Shown here one piece after another: positions 53,490-62,485 of a stretch of DNA of 64,000 nt. Source of the DNA: Minicystis rosea (GTDB lineage Bacteria; Myxococcota_A; Polyangia; Polyangiales; Polyangiaceae); the NCBI GenBank assembly GCA_001931535.1, contig CP016211.1, forward strand, positions 7,983,703-8,047,702, read 5' to 3'. Below the pieces are notes generated by a model. The model ran no database searches. It was given only the letters and a program-made list of their open reading frames with translations, and was not told where the DNA came from. Both the position numbers and the translations under genes were made by a program. How positions within the stretch are numbered: the first letter of the stretch is position 1; each line of letters begins with the position of its first letter.

Positions 53490-54830
53490 ATGAAGTCCGC
53501 CCTCTCGCTTTCCATGCGTGAGCACGACCCGAATCACCCCGAGGTCACCGACGCCGAGGAACGCGGCGCACCCCCGTCCCGCGTGCGCCCCCACACCTTG
53601 TCGTCCGAGAGCCCGAGCGGGCGCGACCCGCTCGACCTGTACTACGCCGACCTCGCCGGTCGCCGGCACCTGACCCGCGAGGGTGAGGTCGCGCTCGGCC
53701 GCCGCATCGAAGCGGCCGAGCAGGCCATCATCGCCGCGTGGATCCGCAGCCCGCACGGGCTCGCCGAGCTCGCGCTCACCGCCGACGACGTCGAGGCCGG
53801 CGTGCTCGAGATCGACGATCTCCTGATCGAGCCCGACACGCGCGACGCGGAAGCGGCGAAGCGTACCGAGACACTGGGCGCGCTCCTCGAGTGGGTGCGC
53901 GCGCTGGCCTCGTCGAAGCTCACGGGCGCGGCCGCGACGCGGGCCGTGGACGAGATCTCCGCCGGCCTCGCGGCGCTGCCGCTCGATCCGACCGTCGGCG
54001 AGCGCATCGAGCGCAGCCTGCGCACGGCCGCGACCGAGGCGCCCCCGAAGGATCGCGCGGGCATCGAGGCCACGCTCGCCGAGATCGCGCGCTCGCGCCG
54101 CGCCGTGGCCCGCGCCAAGAGCGAGCTCGTGGAGGCGAACCTCCGCCTCGCGGTCTCCATCGCGCGGCAGTTCCAGCGCTTCGACGTGCCGCTCGTCGAC
54201 CTCGCGCAGGAGGGCAACCTCGGCCTGATCCGCGCGGCCGATCGCTTCGATTACCGCCGCGGCCATCGCTTCAGCACCTACGCCGTGTGGTGGATCAAGC
54301 AGGCCATCCGGCGCGCCGTGCTCCGCCAAGGCAAGGGCCTGCGCATGCCCGCGCACCTCGCCGAGGCGCGCAGCCGCATCGCCCGCACGCGCCGCGAGCT
54401 CATCGGTCAGCTCGGCCGCGATCCTTCGCACGAGGAGGTCGCGGAGCGGAGCGGCGTGCCCATCGAGCGCGTGCGTGTGATCGCCGAGCTCGCGCTCGAG
54501 CCGCTCAGCCTCGACGCGCCCGTCGGCGAGGACGGCGACACGTCGTTCGGCGAGCTGGTCGCCGGCAACGAGCCGATGGCCGACGAGACGCTGGCCAAGC
54601 GCCGCCTGGTCGAGCAGACCCACGAGCTGCTCGAAGGGCTGACCCCGCGCGAGCGCGAGGTCCTCGTGCGCCGCTACGGCCTGCACGATCGCGAGGACGA
54701 GACGCTCGAGGAGATCGGCCGCTCCTGCTCGCTCACGCGCGAGCGCATCCGGCAGATCGAGGCGCAGGCGCTGGAGAAGCTGCGCACGCGCTCGCGCAAG
54801 CGGAAGCTCAGCTCGTACCTCGACGGCTGA
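53490..54830 (+). CDS. Group 2 sigma-70 factor (RpoD-like)
   Basis: 446 residues. After a charged N-terminus, region 1.2 is DPLDLYYADLAGRRHLTREGEVALGRRI; a variable helical insert (about 100-195) precedes region 2 (LVEANLRLAVSIARQFQRFDVPLVDLAQEGNLGLIRAADRFDYRRGHRFSTYA in pieces, with the RFSTYAVWWIKQAIRRAV promoter-melting and -10 recognition segment), region 3 and region 4 (LTPREREVLVRRYGLHD, LEEIGRSCSLTRERIRQIEAQAL). It lacks the long acidic region 1.1 of the housekeeping factor, so it is likely a non-essential RpoD paralogue like the myxobacterial SigB/SigC group. ATG 53490. Confidence 0.92.
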   Translation: MKSALSLSMREHDPNHPEVTDAEERGAPPSRVRPHTLSSESPSGRDPLDLYYADLAGRRHLTREGEVALGRRIEAAEQAIIAAWIRSPHGLAELALTADDVEAGVLEIDDLLIEPDTRDAEAAKRTETLGALLEWVRALASSKLTGAAATRAVDEISAGLAALPLDPTVGERIERSLRTAATEAPPKDRAGIEATLAEIARSRRAVARAKSELVEANLRLAVSIARQFQRFDVPLVDLAQEGNLGLIRAADRFDYRRGHRFSTYAVWWIKQAIRRAVLRQGKGLRMPAHLAEARSRIARTRRELIGQLGRDPSHEEVAERSGVPIERVRVIAELALEPLSLDAPVGEDGDTSFGELVAGNEPMADETLAKRRLVEQTHELLEGLTPREREVLVRRYGLHDREDETLEEIGRSCSLTRERIRQIEAQALEKLRTRSRKRKLSSYLDG

Positions 54831-54849
54831 CGCGCACCGCCGCGACCCA

Positions 54850-54885
54850 TCGGCCCTCTTCTCGACATACTGAGGAGAGGGCCGA
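54850..54885 (+). terminator. Terminator after the sigma-70 gene
   Basis: TCGGCCCTCT and AGAGGGCCGA form a 10-bp perfect stem around a 16-nt loop, followed by TTCGTTT, one of the few cases here with a partial T-run. Confidence 0.75.
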
Positions 54886-55010
54886 TTCGTTTGAGCTCAA
54901 ACGATCTCTGGGTCCACGCCGAGGCATCCCTTCGCCGCGCGCATCGTGCGCGATCGCGCGAGGCTCGGATCGCGCCCCGTTCCCCGGCGAAGCGTGTACG
55001 CTCGGGCACC

Positions 55011-55745
55011 ATGTCGACCCCCTCCACGATCGCCTTCGTCGCCGGCGCCACCGGCTACACCGGACGCGAGGTCGTGCGCCTCCTCGTTTCGCGCGGCGTC
55101 CGCACCATCGCGCACGTGCGCCCAGATTCGAAGCGCAAGGACGAGTGGCGCGCGCGCTTCGAGGCGGAGGGCGCCGAGGTCGACGCCACGCCGTGGGACG
55201 ACGCTGCGCTCACCGCGACCTTCGCACAGCGAAAGCCGACGCTCGTCTTCGCGCTGCTCGGCACGACACGCGCGCGCGCCAAGGAGATCGAGAAGCAAGG
55301 CGGCGACGCGGCCCGCGAAACCTACGAGGCCGTCGACTACGGTCTGTCGGCCATGTTGCTCCGCGCCTCGATCGCAGAGGGGACGCGCCCGCGCTACGTC
55401 TACCTCTCGTCGCTGGGTGTCTCCGATGACGCGCGCGGAGGCTATTTCCAAGCCCGCGCGCGCCTCGAGCGCGAGCTCGTCGCGAGCGGCCTCCCGCACG
55501 TCATCGGCCGCCCTTCGTTCATCACCGGCGAGAGCGAGCGCGACGAGCCGCGACCGATGGAGCGCATCGGCGCCGGTGTCGGCGACGCGCTGCTCTCTGC
55601 GGTGGCGCTCTTCGGCGGGCGCGGCCTCCGGGATCGCTATGCCTCGATCGATCCCAAGACGCTCGCGACCGCGCTCGTCGACGCCGCGCTCGCGCCCACC
55701 GGCGACCGCATGGTGCTCGAGGGCAGCACGCTCCGCGGAAGGTGA
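55011..55745 (+). CDS. NAD(P)H-binding SDR-like protein
   Basis: 244 residues of the atypical short-chain dehydrogenase (NAD(P)-binding, YwnB/HTATIP2-like) type. The nucleotide loop is FVAGATGYTGREVVRLL, then THV-type strand IAHVRPDSKRKDEW, the VFALLGTTRARAKE strand, and YVYLSSLGVSDDARGGYFQARARLE, where the Tyr-x-x-x-Arg replaces the classical YxxxK. It may be a reductase or a regulatory NADP sensor. ATG 55011. It is convergent with the AraC gene, 19 bp apart. Confidence 0.85.
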   Translation: MSTPSTIAFVAGATGYTGREVVRLLVSRGVRTIAHVRPDSKRKDEWRARFEAEGAEVDATPWDDAALTATFAQRKPTLVFALLGTTRARAKEIEKQGGDAARETYEAVDYGLSAMLLRASIAEGTRPRYVYLSSLGVSDDARGGYFQARARLERELVASGLPHVIGRPSFITGESERDEPRPMERIGAGVGDALLSAVALFGGRGLRDRYASIDPKTLATALVDAALAPTGDRMVLEGSTLRGR

Positions 55746-55764
55746 GCCTCGAAGCGTCGCTCGC

Positions 55765-56640
55765 TCACGCCGCCGCGCGCAGGGTGGGCATGCGGAACGA
55801 GCCCACCTCGGATCGACTGCGCCGCCGGAACACGATCGGCGCCTCGCCCATGCGTCGCTTGAAGGCGCGGCTGAACGCGAACTCCGACGCGTACCCGACC
55901 TGCCCCGCGATCGCGGCCAGCGCATCGTCGCTCTCCACGAGCAATCGGGCCGCGCGATCCATGCGCAAATCGGCCAGGTAGCGCAGCGGCGGGACACCGA
56001 GCGCCAAGAGGAACCGCCGCGCGAACGCCGCACGCGACAAGCCCACCGCCTTCGCCAGCGACGCCACCGTGAAGCTCTGCTCCGGCGACGCGCGCATCAA
56101 ATCCAGCGCGCGCTTCACCTGCTCGTCCACAGGCGCCGCGCCTCCTTCGCCATCGCGAATCGCTTCGACACAGAAGCGTGCATGCGCCAAGAGCGGCTCC
56201 ACCAACGAGCGCGACAGGTGCTCTCTTCCCTCCGACGGATCCGACAGCGCCGCCCGCAGCAGCTCCACGAGCACGGCAATCGCCGGCTCGCGCCGCGCCT
56301 CGCTCGCGCGCAGCACCGTCACCGCATCGAGCCCATCTTCAGGCAACGTCGCGTGGATCGCGGTGAGCAGCTCGCCCTCGCCCTGCGCAGGATCGGCGTT
56401 GGTGTTCGCCGATCGGGCGACGCAAGCGATCGTCCCCGCGACACCCGCGCCGACGATCACGAGATCTCCCGGCCCCAGCGGCGTCACCCGATGATCGTCC
56501 TCCGCCAGCGCGAAGGCTCCTCGTACGATCACATGGATGCTCGCCGCGCGCCGCGTGCCCGCGTCGACACGCCACGGCGGCACCGCTCGCAGCCGGTGGA
56601 CGACGGTGCTTCGAAGCTGCTCATCGCAATCGTCGGCCAT
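55765..56640 (-). CDS. AraC-family transcriptional regulator
   Basis: 291 residues. An N-terminal cupin-like ligand domain (AASIHVIVRGAFALAEDDHRVTPLGPGDLVIV) and a C-terminal AraC DNA-binding domain with both helix-turn-helix units, FTVASLAKAVGLSRAAFARRF and LAAIAGQVGYASEFAFSRAFKRRMGE. The first domain matches the AraC_binding_2/cupin_6 group common in regulators of small dehydrogenases, fitting its convergent SDR neighbour. ATG 56640 is used; upstream in-frame residues are not protein-like. Ligand unknown. Confidence 0.9.
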   Translation of the reverse strand: MADDCDEQLRSTVVHRLRAVPPWRVDAGTRRAASIHVIVRGAFALAEDDHRVTPLGPGDLVIVGAGVAGTIACVARSANTNADPAQGEGELLTAIHATLPEDGLDAVTVLRASEARREPAIAVLVELLRAALSDPSEGREHLSRSLVEPLLAHARFCVEAIRDGEGGAAPVDEQVKRALDLMRASPEQSFTVASLAKAVGLSRAAFARRFLLALGVPPLRYLADLRMDRAARLLVESDDALAAIAGQVGYASEFAFSRAFKRRMGEAPIVFRRRSRSEVGSFRMPTLRAAA

Positions 56641-56747
56641 GCGCCATGGTGGCGCGGCGCGAGGCGGCTTGTCCAGCGATCCTCGGCGCATGCGCGCATG
56701 TGACGCGCACACCCTTCACCCGAGCAACGTCGTCGCCGTAGAGTTAC

Positions 56748-58742
56748 GTGCATGATGGCAGCGGTGATCGCGAGGTGACGATCCTCGATCCCAGAAGCGA
56801 CGATCCGGACGCCCCGCGCTCCGACGCCGAGGCTCGCCTACGCCAGCTCACGCAATGGGCCGGCGCGATCCTCGTCGCCTCGATCCTGCTTCCCATCGAG
56901 ACCCACCACGACGGCACGCGCTTCCTCTGGCAGCTCGCGTCCGATCTGCGCGCCTCGAGCGCCTGGGTCCTGCTCGCGCCGAGCCTCGCCGGTGCGTCGA
57001 TGGTGATCGCCGCGCAGCACGTCCGCCGCACCGGCACGCTCGCAGCCATCATCCTCGCAGCGCTGATCGGGGTCGCCCTCTCGTGGTCGCGCGCGCGCGC
57101 CATCCTCGCCTGGGATCTCTTGCCGGAGCCTTCGATGCTCGCGACCGGGCCCGCGCTCGCGCTGGCCGCCGTGGCGGGCGCGGTCGCGAGCGCGCGCATC
57201 GTCGAGCGACGCGCCGCACGCGTTCTCCTCGTGCTCGCTTCGTCGTGCGCCGTTGCCGCGCTCCTCGTCCCCGTCGCGGGCGAGGCTCCGTGGCGCATGC
57301 TCGCGCGCATCCTCCCCCACGTCGCGGCCCACAGCGGTCGCGCCAACTTGATGGCGGCGTGCCTACTCTCGCTGGTGGTGACCTGGCCGGCGATCACCGT
57401 CGTCGTCGCGTGGACGCAACGGCAACGCACGCGCCTCTCGCTCACCGCCGGCGCGCTCGCGTGGGGCGCCCCCGTGGTGCTCGCGCCGATCCTCGTGGAC
57501 CGCGTGCTCGATCCCTGGCGCGAATCGACGCTCACCACTGCGCTCCATGGAATCGTGGTGCTCACACCGGCGCTGCTGCTCCTCACGCACGCCGCCGTCA
57601 CGCTCGCGCGCACGGCGCCGCGCGAGCTCCGCGCCATCGCTCTCGGGCCGACCGCTGGGCTCCTCGTCGCCGCCCTCGTGACGTGGCGCGCCGCCAAGCC
57701 CCCTCACGGCAAGCTCGATTGGCCGCTCGGCAATGGCACGCCGGCGGGAGATCGCTTGTTCGGCGCGCTGCTCACGCAATGGAACGAGAACCTCCGCGAG
57801 CGCACCGCCATGAGGGACGAAGCGGTCTCGGCCGCACGGGGAATCGACGCCGACCTCGCCGCGGCGCTCGACACGCTCATGCGAGCGTCGGACGATCCGA
57901 ATCTGGAGGAGCGCCGCTGGTATCGCCTCGTCGAGGGCGTCAACGAGGCCAGCCGGAAGGCGCGGATTCCCTATTACGTCGATCCCACCGCGCTCGTGGA
58001 ATCCGTAGGCCCCATCTCCCAACGGCGCGCGCGCGTCGACAGCTATCGAATCGAGCGCAGCGAGCAAAGGCATTTGGGCAGCCGGGACGTCACTACGTTG
58101 CACGTGCGCGCATTGGTGCCCGAGCGGCCGCGCATTGCGGCCATGGGCCTCTCCCGCGATCTCCAGCCCTTCGCCATCGTCGTGCTCGACGAGATTGCCT
58201 CTTATGCCACCGATCTCGCCCAGCTCGCCGCCCGCCCCGAGCCGCGCTGTCGCGAAGCCCGGGGCGAGACCGGCGCCGTCGAGCGGGCTTTGCGCGGCTG
58301 CGGAGACACGCTGGCCGCCCTCTCCAACCGCTTCGATCTCCACGCGGCCCTGTTGGAAACGACCCTTCGCCACGAGATTCAACATCAGCTCGACGCGCCG
58401 GACACCCCATCTTCTGCGTGGGTGGCGCGCCGGCTCGCATGGGCTCCGCCTGATCATCGGCGCCGCGTGGAGCGCGAGCTGCATGCCTATCTGGCCCAGA
58501 TGACGACGCGCGCCCCGGCGGCCACGCTCACCTTGGTGCGGCTCGTGCGCCTCTCGGCGCTCTCGCGCTCGGGCGTGGATCACGACGCCGCGGCATTGGC
58601 CCTCGAGGCTTTGAACGGAGCCTCGGCGCCGCTCGCGTGGTGGGACGCCTTCGAGCGCCTCCGCCCGCTCGAAGAGGCCGTGTTGGTCGATCGAGCGAGG
58701 CGCGCCTCGAGCCTCGCCTTCCAAGATACGCTGCCGCCGTAG
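56748..58742 (+). CDS. Polytopic membrane protein with C-terminal HExxH domain
   Basis: 664 residues. The first 330 contain about eight hydrophobic segments (AGAILVASILLPI, MVIAAQHV, LAAIILAALIGVAL, ALALAAVAGAVASARI, VLLVLASSCAVAALLVPV and so on). The C-terminal half is soluble and contains a HEIQHQLD motif around residue 540, compatible with a zinc metalloprotease, preceded by ERPRIAAMGLSRDLQPFAIVVLDEIASYATDLAQL and followed by RVERELHAYLAQM, whose Glu could be a third ligand. I know no named family with this plan. GTG 56748 or GTG 56775 could be the start. Divergent from the AraC gene by 107 bp. Confidence 0.65.
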   Translation: MHDGSGDREVTILDPRSDDPDAPRSDAEARLRQLTQWAGAILVASILLPIETHHDGTRFLWQLASDLRASSAWVLLAPSLAGASMVIAAQHVRRTGTLAAIILAALIGVALSWSRARAILAWDLLPEPSMLATGPALALAAVAGAVASARIVERRAARVLLVLASSCAVAALLVPVAGEAPWRMLARILPHVAAHSGRANLMAACLLSLVVTWPAITVVVAWTQRQRTRLSLTAGALAWGAPVVLAPILVDRVLDPWRESTLTTALHGIVVLTPALLLLTHAAVTLARTAPRELRAIALGPTAGLLVAALVTWRAAKPPHGKLDWPLGNGTPAGDRLFGALLTQWNENLRERTAMRDEAVSAARGIDADLAAALDTLMRASDDPNLEERRWYRLVEGVNEASRKARIPYYVDPTALVESVGPISQRRARVDSYRIERSEQRHLGSRDVTTLHVRALVPERPRIAAMGLSRDLQPFAIVVLDEIASYATDLAQLAARPEPRCREARGETGAVERALRGCGDTLAALSNRFDLHAALLETTLRHEIQHQLDAPDTPSSAWVARRLAWAPPDHRRRVERELHAYLAQMTTRAPAATLTLVRLVRLSALSRSGVDHDAAALALEALNGASAPLAWWDAFERLRPLEEAVLVDRARRASSLAFQDTLPP

Positions 58743-58826
58743 CCCACGATGAAACGAGACGATCGGGCATGCGTTCGAGCGTCCCGGTCATGGCGCAGGA
58801 TCGAGAGAGCATGAAAGCTCGCGACC

Positions 58827-59420
58827 ATGACGCGTCTCGATCCGACCTCCGCAGAAGAACGCCCCTTGCCCCGATCGCTGCCCACCGAGGTCCGCGAGAA
58901 CCTCTTGAAGAGCCGAACCGTGCTCATTTTCGGGGAGATCGACGCCGATCTGGCCCAAGCGAAGACGGCGGAGCTGCTCGCCCTCTCGGCGGCGAGCGAC
59001 GAGCCCATCCGCGTCGTCATCCATTCTCCCGGAGGACACGTCGAGTCGGGCGACACCCTCCACGACGTGATTCGCTTCATCCGCGCCGAGGTGAAGATGA
59101 TCGGCACCGGCTGGGTCGCCAGCGCCGGTGCGCTCATCTACGTCGCCGCCGAGCGGCACAATCGCTTCGCCCTGCCCAACACGCGCTTCCTCTTGCATCA
59201 ACCGCTCGGCGGTGTCCGCGGCCCGGCCTCGGACATCGAAATCGAGGCCGCGCAAATCATGGGCGCTCGCGAGCGGCTCAATCGCATCTTCGCGGCCGCG
59301 ACCGGCCAGGATTACGCGAAGGTCGTGCAGGAGACCGAGCGCAATTTGTGGATGAACGCCCGAGAAGCGCAGGCCTACGGCCTGGTCCACCAAGTGGTGG
59401 AGCGCATCTCGGAGGTGTGA
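58827..59420 (+). CDS. ClpP-like peptidase subunit with Asn in the catalytic Asp position
   Basis: 197 residues of the ClpP/crotonase-fold family. The oxyanion/strand region HSPGGHVESGD and the nucleophile in GWVASAGALIYVAA (Ser 99) are intact, as is the His in RFLLHQPLGG (His 124). The triad Asp, found in canonical ClpP within an ERD motif before the MSAEEA-like segment, is Asn 173 here (TERNLWMNAREAQAYGLVHQVV). It may be an altered or inactive ClpP paralogue, or use another residue. No clpX or second clpP adjoins. ATG 58827. A family A repeat begins at its stop codon. Confidence 0.85.
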   Translation: MTRLDPTSAEERPLPRSLPTEVRENLLKSRTVLIFGEIDADLAQAKTAELLALSAASDEPIRVVIHSPGGHVESGDTLHDVIRFIRAEVKMIGTGWVASAGALIYVAAERHNRFALPNTRFLLHQPLGGVRGPASDIEIEAAQIMGARERLNRIFAAATGQDYAKVVQETERNLWMNAREAQAYGLVHQVVERISEV

Positions 59421-59473
59421 TCAAAGGCCGGCTCGTCCGGCCGGGGTTTGGGGCCGCGCGCGGCCCCATCGTA
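59418..59473 (-). repeat. Dispersed double-stem-loop repeat, family A, copy 3
   Basis: Reverse-oriented relative to the two copies in the pil operon; it starts at the clpP-like stop codon (TGATCAAAGGCC). Two perfect stems are visible: GGCCGG-ctcgt-CCGGCC (59426-59442) and GGGGCCGC-gc-GCGGCCCC (59450-59467). It fills the gap between two convergent genes and may terminate both. Confidence 0.8.
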
Positions 59474-59478
59474 CCTAC

Positions 59479-59874
59479 TCAATCGATGTGCTCCGCGTCC
59501 TCGGGCACGCCTGCCCACGCGTGCCGGCGCTCTTCGTAGACGGAGATCGTCGGCGCGGGGAACCCGGGATCGGCGAACGCGCCGACGGGAACGATGATCA
59601 TGTCCGGGAGCTGATCGGGCGTGTAATGGACCGTCGCTCCGCACTCGGGGCAAAAGCAGAACGAGGCGCGATTGCCGCTGTCCGCGGTGCGCACGTAGGT
59701 CGTGGAGCGCCCCGTGATGCGCACCCGATCGCGCGGAAACCGCGCCTGCGCGCCGAAGATGCTCCCTGTCCGCTTCTGGCAGGCGAGGCAATGGCACATC
59801 GAGACGCGAACTGGATCGCCCTCGGCAACGAGAGAGAGCTGTCCGCAACTACAAGAGGCTTGGCGCGTCATCAT
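59479..59874 (-). CDS. GFA/CENP-V domain zinc protein
   Basis: 131 residues of the glutathione-dependent formaldehyde-activating (GFA) superfamily. The zinc cysteines are visible: CSCGQL near the N-terminus, the CHCLACQKRTGS signature, and CPECGATV. Members are often annotated as GFA, but the true substrate of most is unknown. Two adjacent ATG codons (59874 and 59871) are possible starts. It is convergent with the clpP-like gene. Confidence 0.88.
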   Translation of the reverse strand: MMTRQASCSCGQLSLVAEGDPVRVSMCHCLACQKRTGSIFGAQARFPRDRVRITGRSTTYVRTADSGNRASFCFCPECGATVHYTPDQLPDMIIVPVGAFADPGFPAPTISVYEERRHAWAGVPEDAEHID

Positions 59875-59915
59875 CCTTCATCCCTCCAATCGATTTCACG
59901 AACGCTTCGCCGGCA

Positions 59916-61274
59916 TCACTTCTTCTTGCTCGAAGCAGCCTTGTCGCCCTTCGTCATGTCGGCCTTGTCGCCCTTCTTGCCCTTCGTCATGTCGCCCTTG
60001 TCGCCTTTCTTGCCATCGCCTTTCCCGCCTTCGGCGCAGGTCGAGGCGAGCGGCACCGGGTGACGTCGCGACTTGGTCCCACCGCCTTTGCCGCCCTTAC
60101 CGCCCTTCGCCGTCACGGCGCCCGCGTTGGCGTTGGCGGCGACGGTCTCTTCCAGCTCGACCTTGAGCTCGCTCAGATCTTCGCCGGCGCCCTGCACCTT
60201 GGTCTCGTCGACCTCGAGGCCGTCCATCGTGCTCTTGATGACGATGCTCTCCAGATCGAGCAGCTCCTGCGTCTCGGCGATGTAGGCGGCCAGCGTGAGG
60301 ACCCGAGTCGCGTAGTCTTTGGCGCGCAGGGTCACGTCCGTGAGCAGCGCATCGGGCTTGAGGCCCGGAATCGCCTCGGGCGGCAAACCATTGAGGGTCA
60401 TCTTCACGCCGCCGTCGAGCTTGATGTCGGGATCGAATTTCTCGAGCGTCGGCCGGTGCCCCGTCTTGTCCTCGACCACGTCGGCGACGATGCGCTTCGC
60501 CTGCGTCTTCAGCTCCTGCGGCATGCCGGGCATGGCCAATGGATACCGCAGCAACGCCACCGAATTGGAGAGCTTGGCGTCCTCGACGGCGCGCTTGAAG
60601 CCAACCATGGCGAGGCCCATTTGCTTCTTCGCCTCCGGAGGGGCCTTTTGCACTTCGCCCTTGAGCTTGCCCATGAAGGCCTCGACCTTGGGCTTGTACT
60701 CGGCCTCGATCTTGTCGATCTGCTCCTCGATTTCGCGCTTCTTCTTCTCGTGCGCTTCCTTGTCGGAGGCGGAGATGTCCTTCTCTTCGAGCGCCTTGAC
60801 CTCGACCTCCTTGTCGGCCTTCAGCTTGGCGACGGCCTTGGCCTGACCGGCGACATCGGCGTAGGCCGCCGCGATTTCAGGGCTCACCGAGTGGAAGAGG
60901 CTCGGATACTTGCTCTCGTGCGGGCACAGGCCGGCGAGCACCTTGGCCCACGCCTCGGCCTGCACGACACGCACCTTGGCCTTGGGAGGAACCACGTAGT
61001 CCGGGTCCTCGCCAATCTCTTTGAGCGAGACTTCGACTTCAGCCTTCTTGAGGGCGATCTTGGCAATCCATTTCGACTCGATGTCGACCGGCGTGGCGGA
61101 CAGGAGGCGATCGACGTGGGTCGCGGTCGCGCGCGCCGCGTCCGCACGGCGGAGAATGACTGCCATGGGCGCCGGCTCCTGCAGGGCGAACGCCGCCTTG
61201 GGATTGCCGATGGCCGAGAACACGCCGCAACCGGCGCCGCCGAGCGTGAGCCACGCGCCCAACGAGAGCTTCAT
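59916..61274 (-). CDS. Coiled-coil lipoprotein with Lys/Gly-rich repetitive tail
   Basis: 452 residues: lipobox (LTLGGAGC), a charged helical middle with strong coiled-coil character (KLKADKEVEVKALEEKD, EKKKREIEEQIDKIEAEYK, about residues 140-200), a less regular domain (LKTQAKRIVADVVEDKTGHRPTLEKF) and a long C-terminal tail of GKGGKGG and KGDKGDMTKGKKGDK-type low-complexity repeats ending in SSKKK. No family recognised. The basic tail could bind anionic polymers or DNA. ATG 61274. Confidence 0.7.
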   Translation of the reverse strand: MKLSLGAWLTLGGAGCGVFSAIGNPKAAFALQEPAPMAVILRRADAARATATHVDRLLSATPVDIESKWIAKIALKKAEVEVSLKEIGEDPDYVVPPKAKVRVVQAEAWAKVLAGLCPHESKYPSLFHSVSPEIAAAYADVAGQAKAVAKLKADKEVEVKALEEKDISASDKEAHEKKKREIEEQIDKIEAEYKPKVEAFMGKLKGEVQKAPPEAKKQMGLAMVGFKRAVEDAKLSNSVALLRYPLAMPGMPQELKTQAKRIVADVVEDKTGHRPTLEKFDPDIKLDGGVKMTLNGLPPEAIPGLKPDALLTDVTLRAKDYATRVLTLAAYIAETQELLDLESIVIKSTMDGLEVDETKVQGAGEDLSELKVELEETVAANANAGAVTAKGGKGGKGGGTKSRRHPVPLASTCAEGGKGDGKKGDKGDMTKGKKGDKADMTKGDKAASSKKK

Positions 61275-61597
61275 GATATCGACGATCAAGGGACGACCAC
61301 CCATGCGACCTCACCCGTGCGCCCGCGGAGCGCGGCGACGGTAGGGGACTCGAAATGGCGAGGAGAGGTCAAACGCTTTTTGGGATGCCGGCGTCGGGAT
61401 CGTGCTCGACCGTAGCGCGGCGAGCCGGATCACATCCGAGCCGAGAGGACACGACCGATCTTGCCCATGAGCCCGTGACATGGCGGCGGTCAAAGCGATC
61501 TCCGCCGAGCCCTGCAATGCGTGCCGCACCGATGCAATGGTGACCGGGCCGTTCGTCCGCTCGGGCGCCGGCATGAGTCGACGCGCGAGCCCTGCTC
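61275..61597. other. Divergent intergenic region
   Basis: 323 bp between the coiled-coil lipoprotein and the CvfB-like gene. No gene, clear palindrome or recognisable promoter was seen. Confidence 0.5.
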
Positions 61598-62485
61598 ATG
61601 CCAGAGTGCGCGCCGATGTCGTTTGATGATCTCCTCGGCCGAATCGTGACCTTGCCCGTGCGGCGCTTCGGCTCGCCCGGCGCCTTCCTCGCCGTGGACG
61701 CGCCGGACGACGGCGACACCGATCCCGGGCGCGAGCGCACGCTGCTCCTGCCGGGCGCGGAGGTGCCCGAAGACACGCGCGAAGGTGACGAGCTCGAGGT
61801 CTTCGTCTACCTCGACTCCGAGGATCGACCCATCGCCACGACGCGCACCCCGCACCTCACGATCGGCCGCGTCGCGTTCCTCACCGTGACCGATGTCACG
61901 CGCTTCGGTGCCTTCTTCGACTGGGGCCTGCCCAAACATCTCCTCGTTCCGCACGCCGAGCAGACTCGCGATCTCCTCACCGGAGAGAGGCACCCGGTGG
62001 GCCTTTATCTCGACGACACCGGCCGTCTCGCGGGCACCATGCGCGTGAGCGAGATGCTCCGCGCCGTCGGTGATTTCGAGCTCGACGAGTGGGTCCCCGG
62101 TGAAGCGTGGCGCAAGGAGCCGGAGCTCGGTGTCTTCGTCATCGTGGAGAAGCGCTTTCTGGGTCTCGTCCCCGCGAGCGAGCCGAACACGCTCGCCCGC
62201 GGCGAGGCCACGCGGTTCCGCATCGCCAGCATCCTCGACGACGGCAAGATCGAGCTCTCGTTGCGCGGCCACGGGCACGAAGAGGTCGAAACGGACGCGG
62301 AGCGCATCCTCGCGCGCCTCTCGCGTCCCGGCGCACCGCGGATCGGCGATCGATCGAGCCCCGAAGAAATCCGCGCGGTTTTCGGCCTGAGCAAGAAGGC
62401 CTTCAAGCGCGCGGTCGGGCGGCTGCTCGCAGAGCGCGCCGTGACCATCGACGATCGGGGCTTTCTCCTCGCGCAGAGGCGGTGA
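61598..62485 (+). CDS. CvfB-like S1 RNA-binding protein
   Basis: 295 residues resembling CvfB/YitL: three tandem S1-like OB domains followed by a winged helix. Visible are LTIGRVAFLTVTDVTRFGAFFDWGLPKHLLVP (the clear S1 repeat), the third repeat around VGLYLDDTGRLAGTMRVSEML, and a C-terminal winged helix SPEEIRAVFGLSKKAFKRAVGRLLAERAVTID. CvfB proteins bind RNA and affect regulatory RNA stability. The start may be ATG 61598 or 61616; the latter begins MSFDDLLGRIVTL, closer to family N-termini. Confidence 0.85.
   Translation: MPECAPMSFDDLLGRIVTLPVRRFGSPGAFLAVDAPDDGDTDPGRERTLLLPGAEVPEDTREGDELEVFVYLDSEDRPIATTRTPHLTIGRVAFLTVTDVTRFGAFFDWGLPKHLLVPHAEQTRDLLTGERHPVGLYLDDTGRLAGTMRVSEMLRAVGDFELDEWVPGEAWRKEPELGVFVIVEKRFLGLVPASEPNTLARGEATRFRIASILDDGKIELSLRGHGHEEVETDAERILARLSRPGAPRIGDRSSPEEIRAVFGLSKKAFKRAVGRLLAERAVTIDDRGFLLAQRR

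Noticed and set aside
51579..54686. Minus-strand open frame of more than 1000 codons
   Set aside because: It runs antisense to the acyl-CoA synthetase and sigma factor genes, which have clear motifs; its own translation is low-complexity His/Arg/Asp/Leu.
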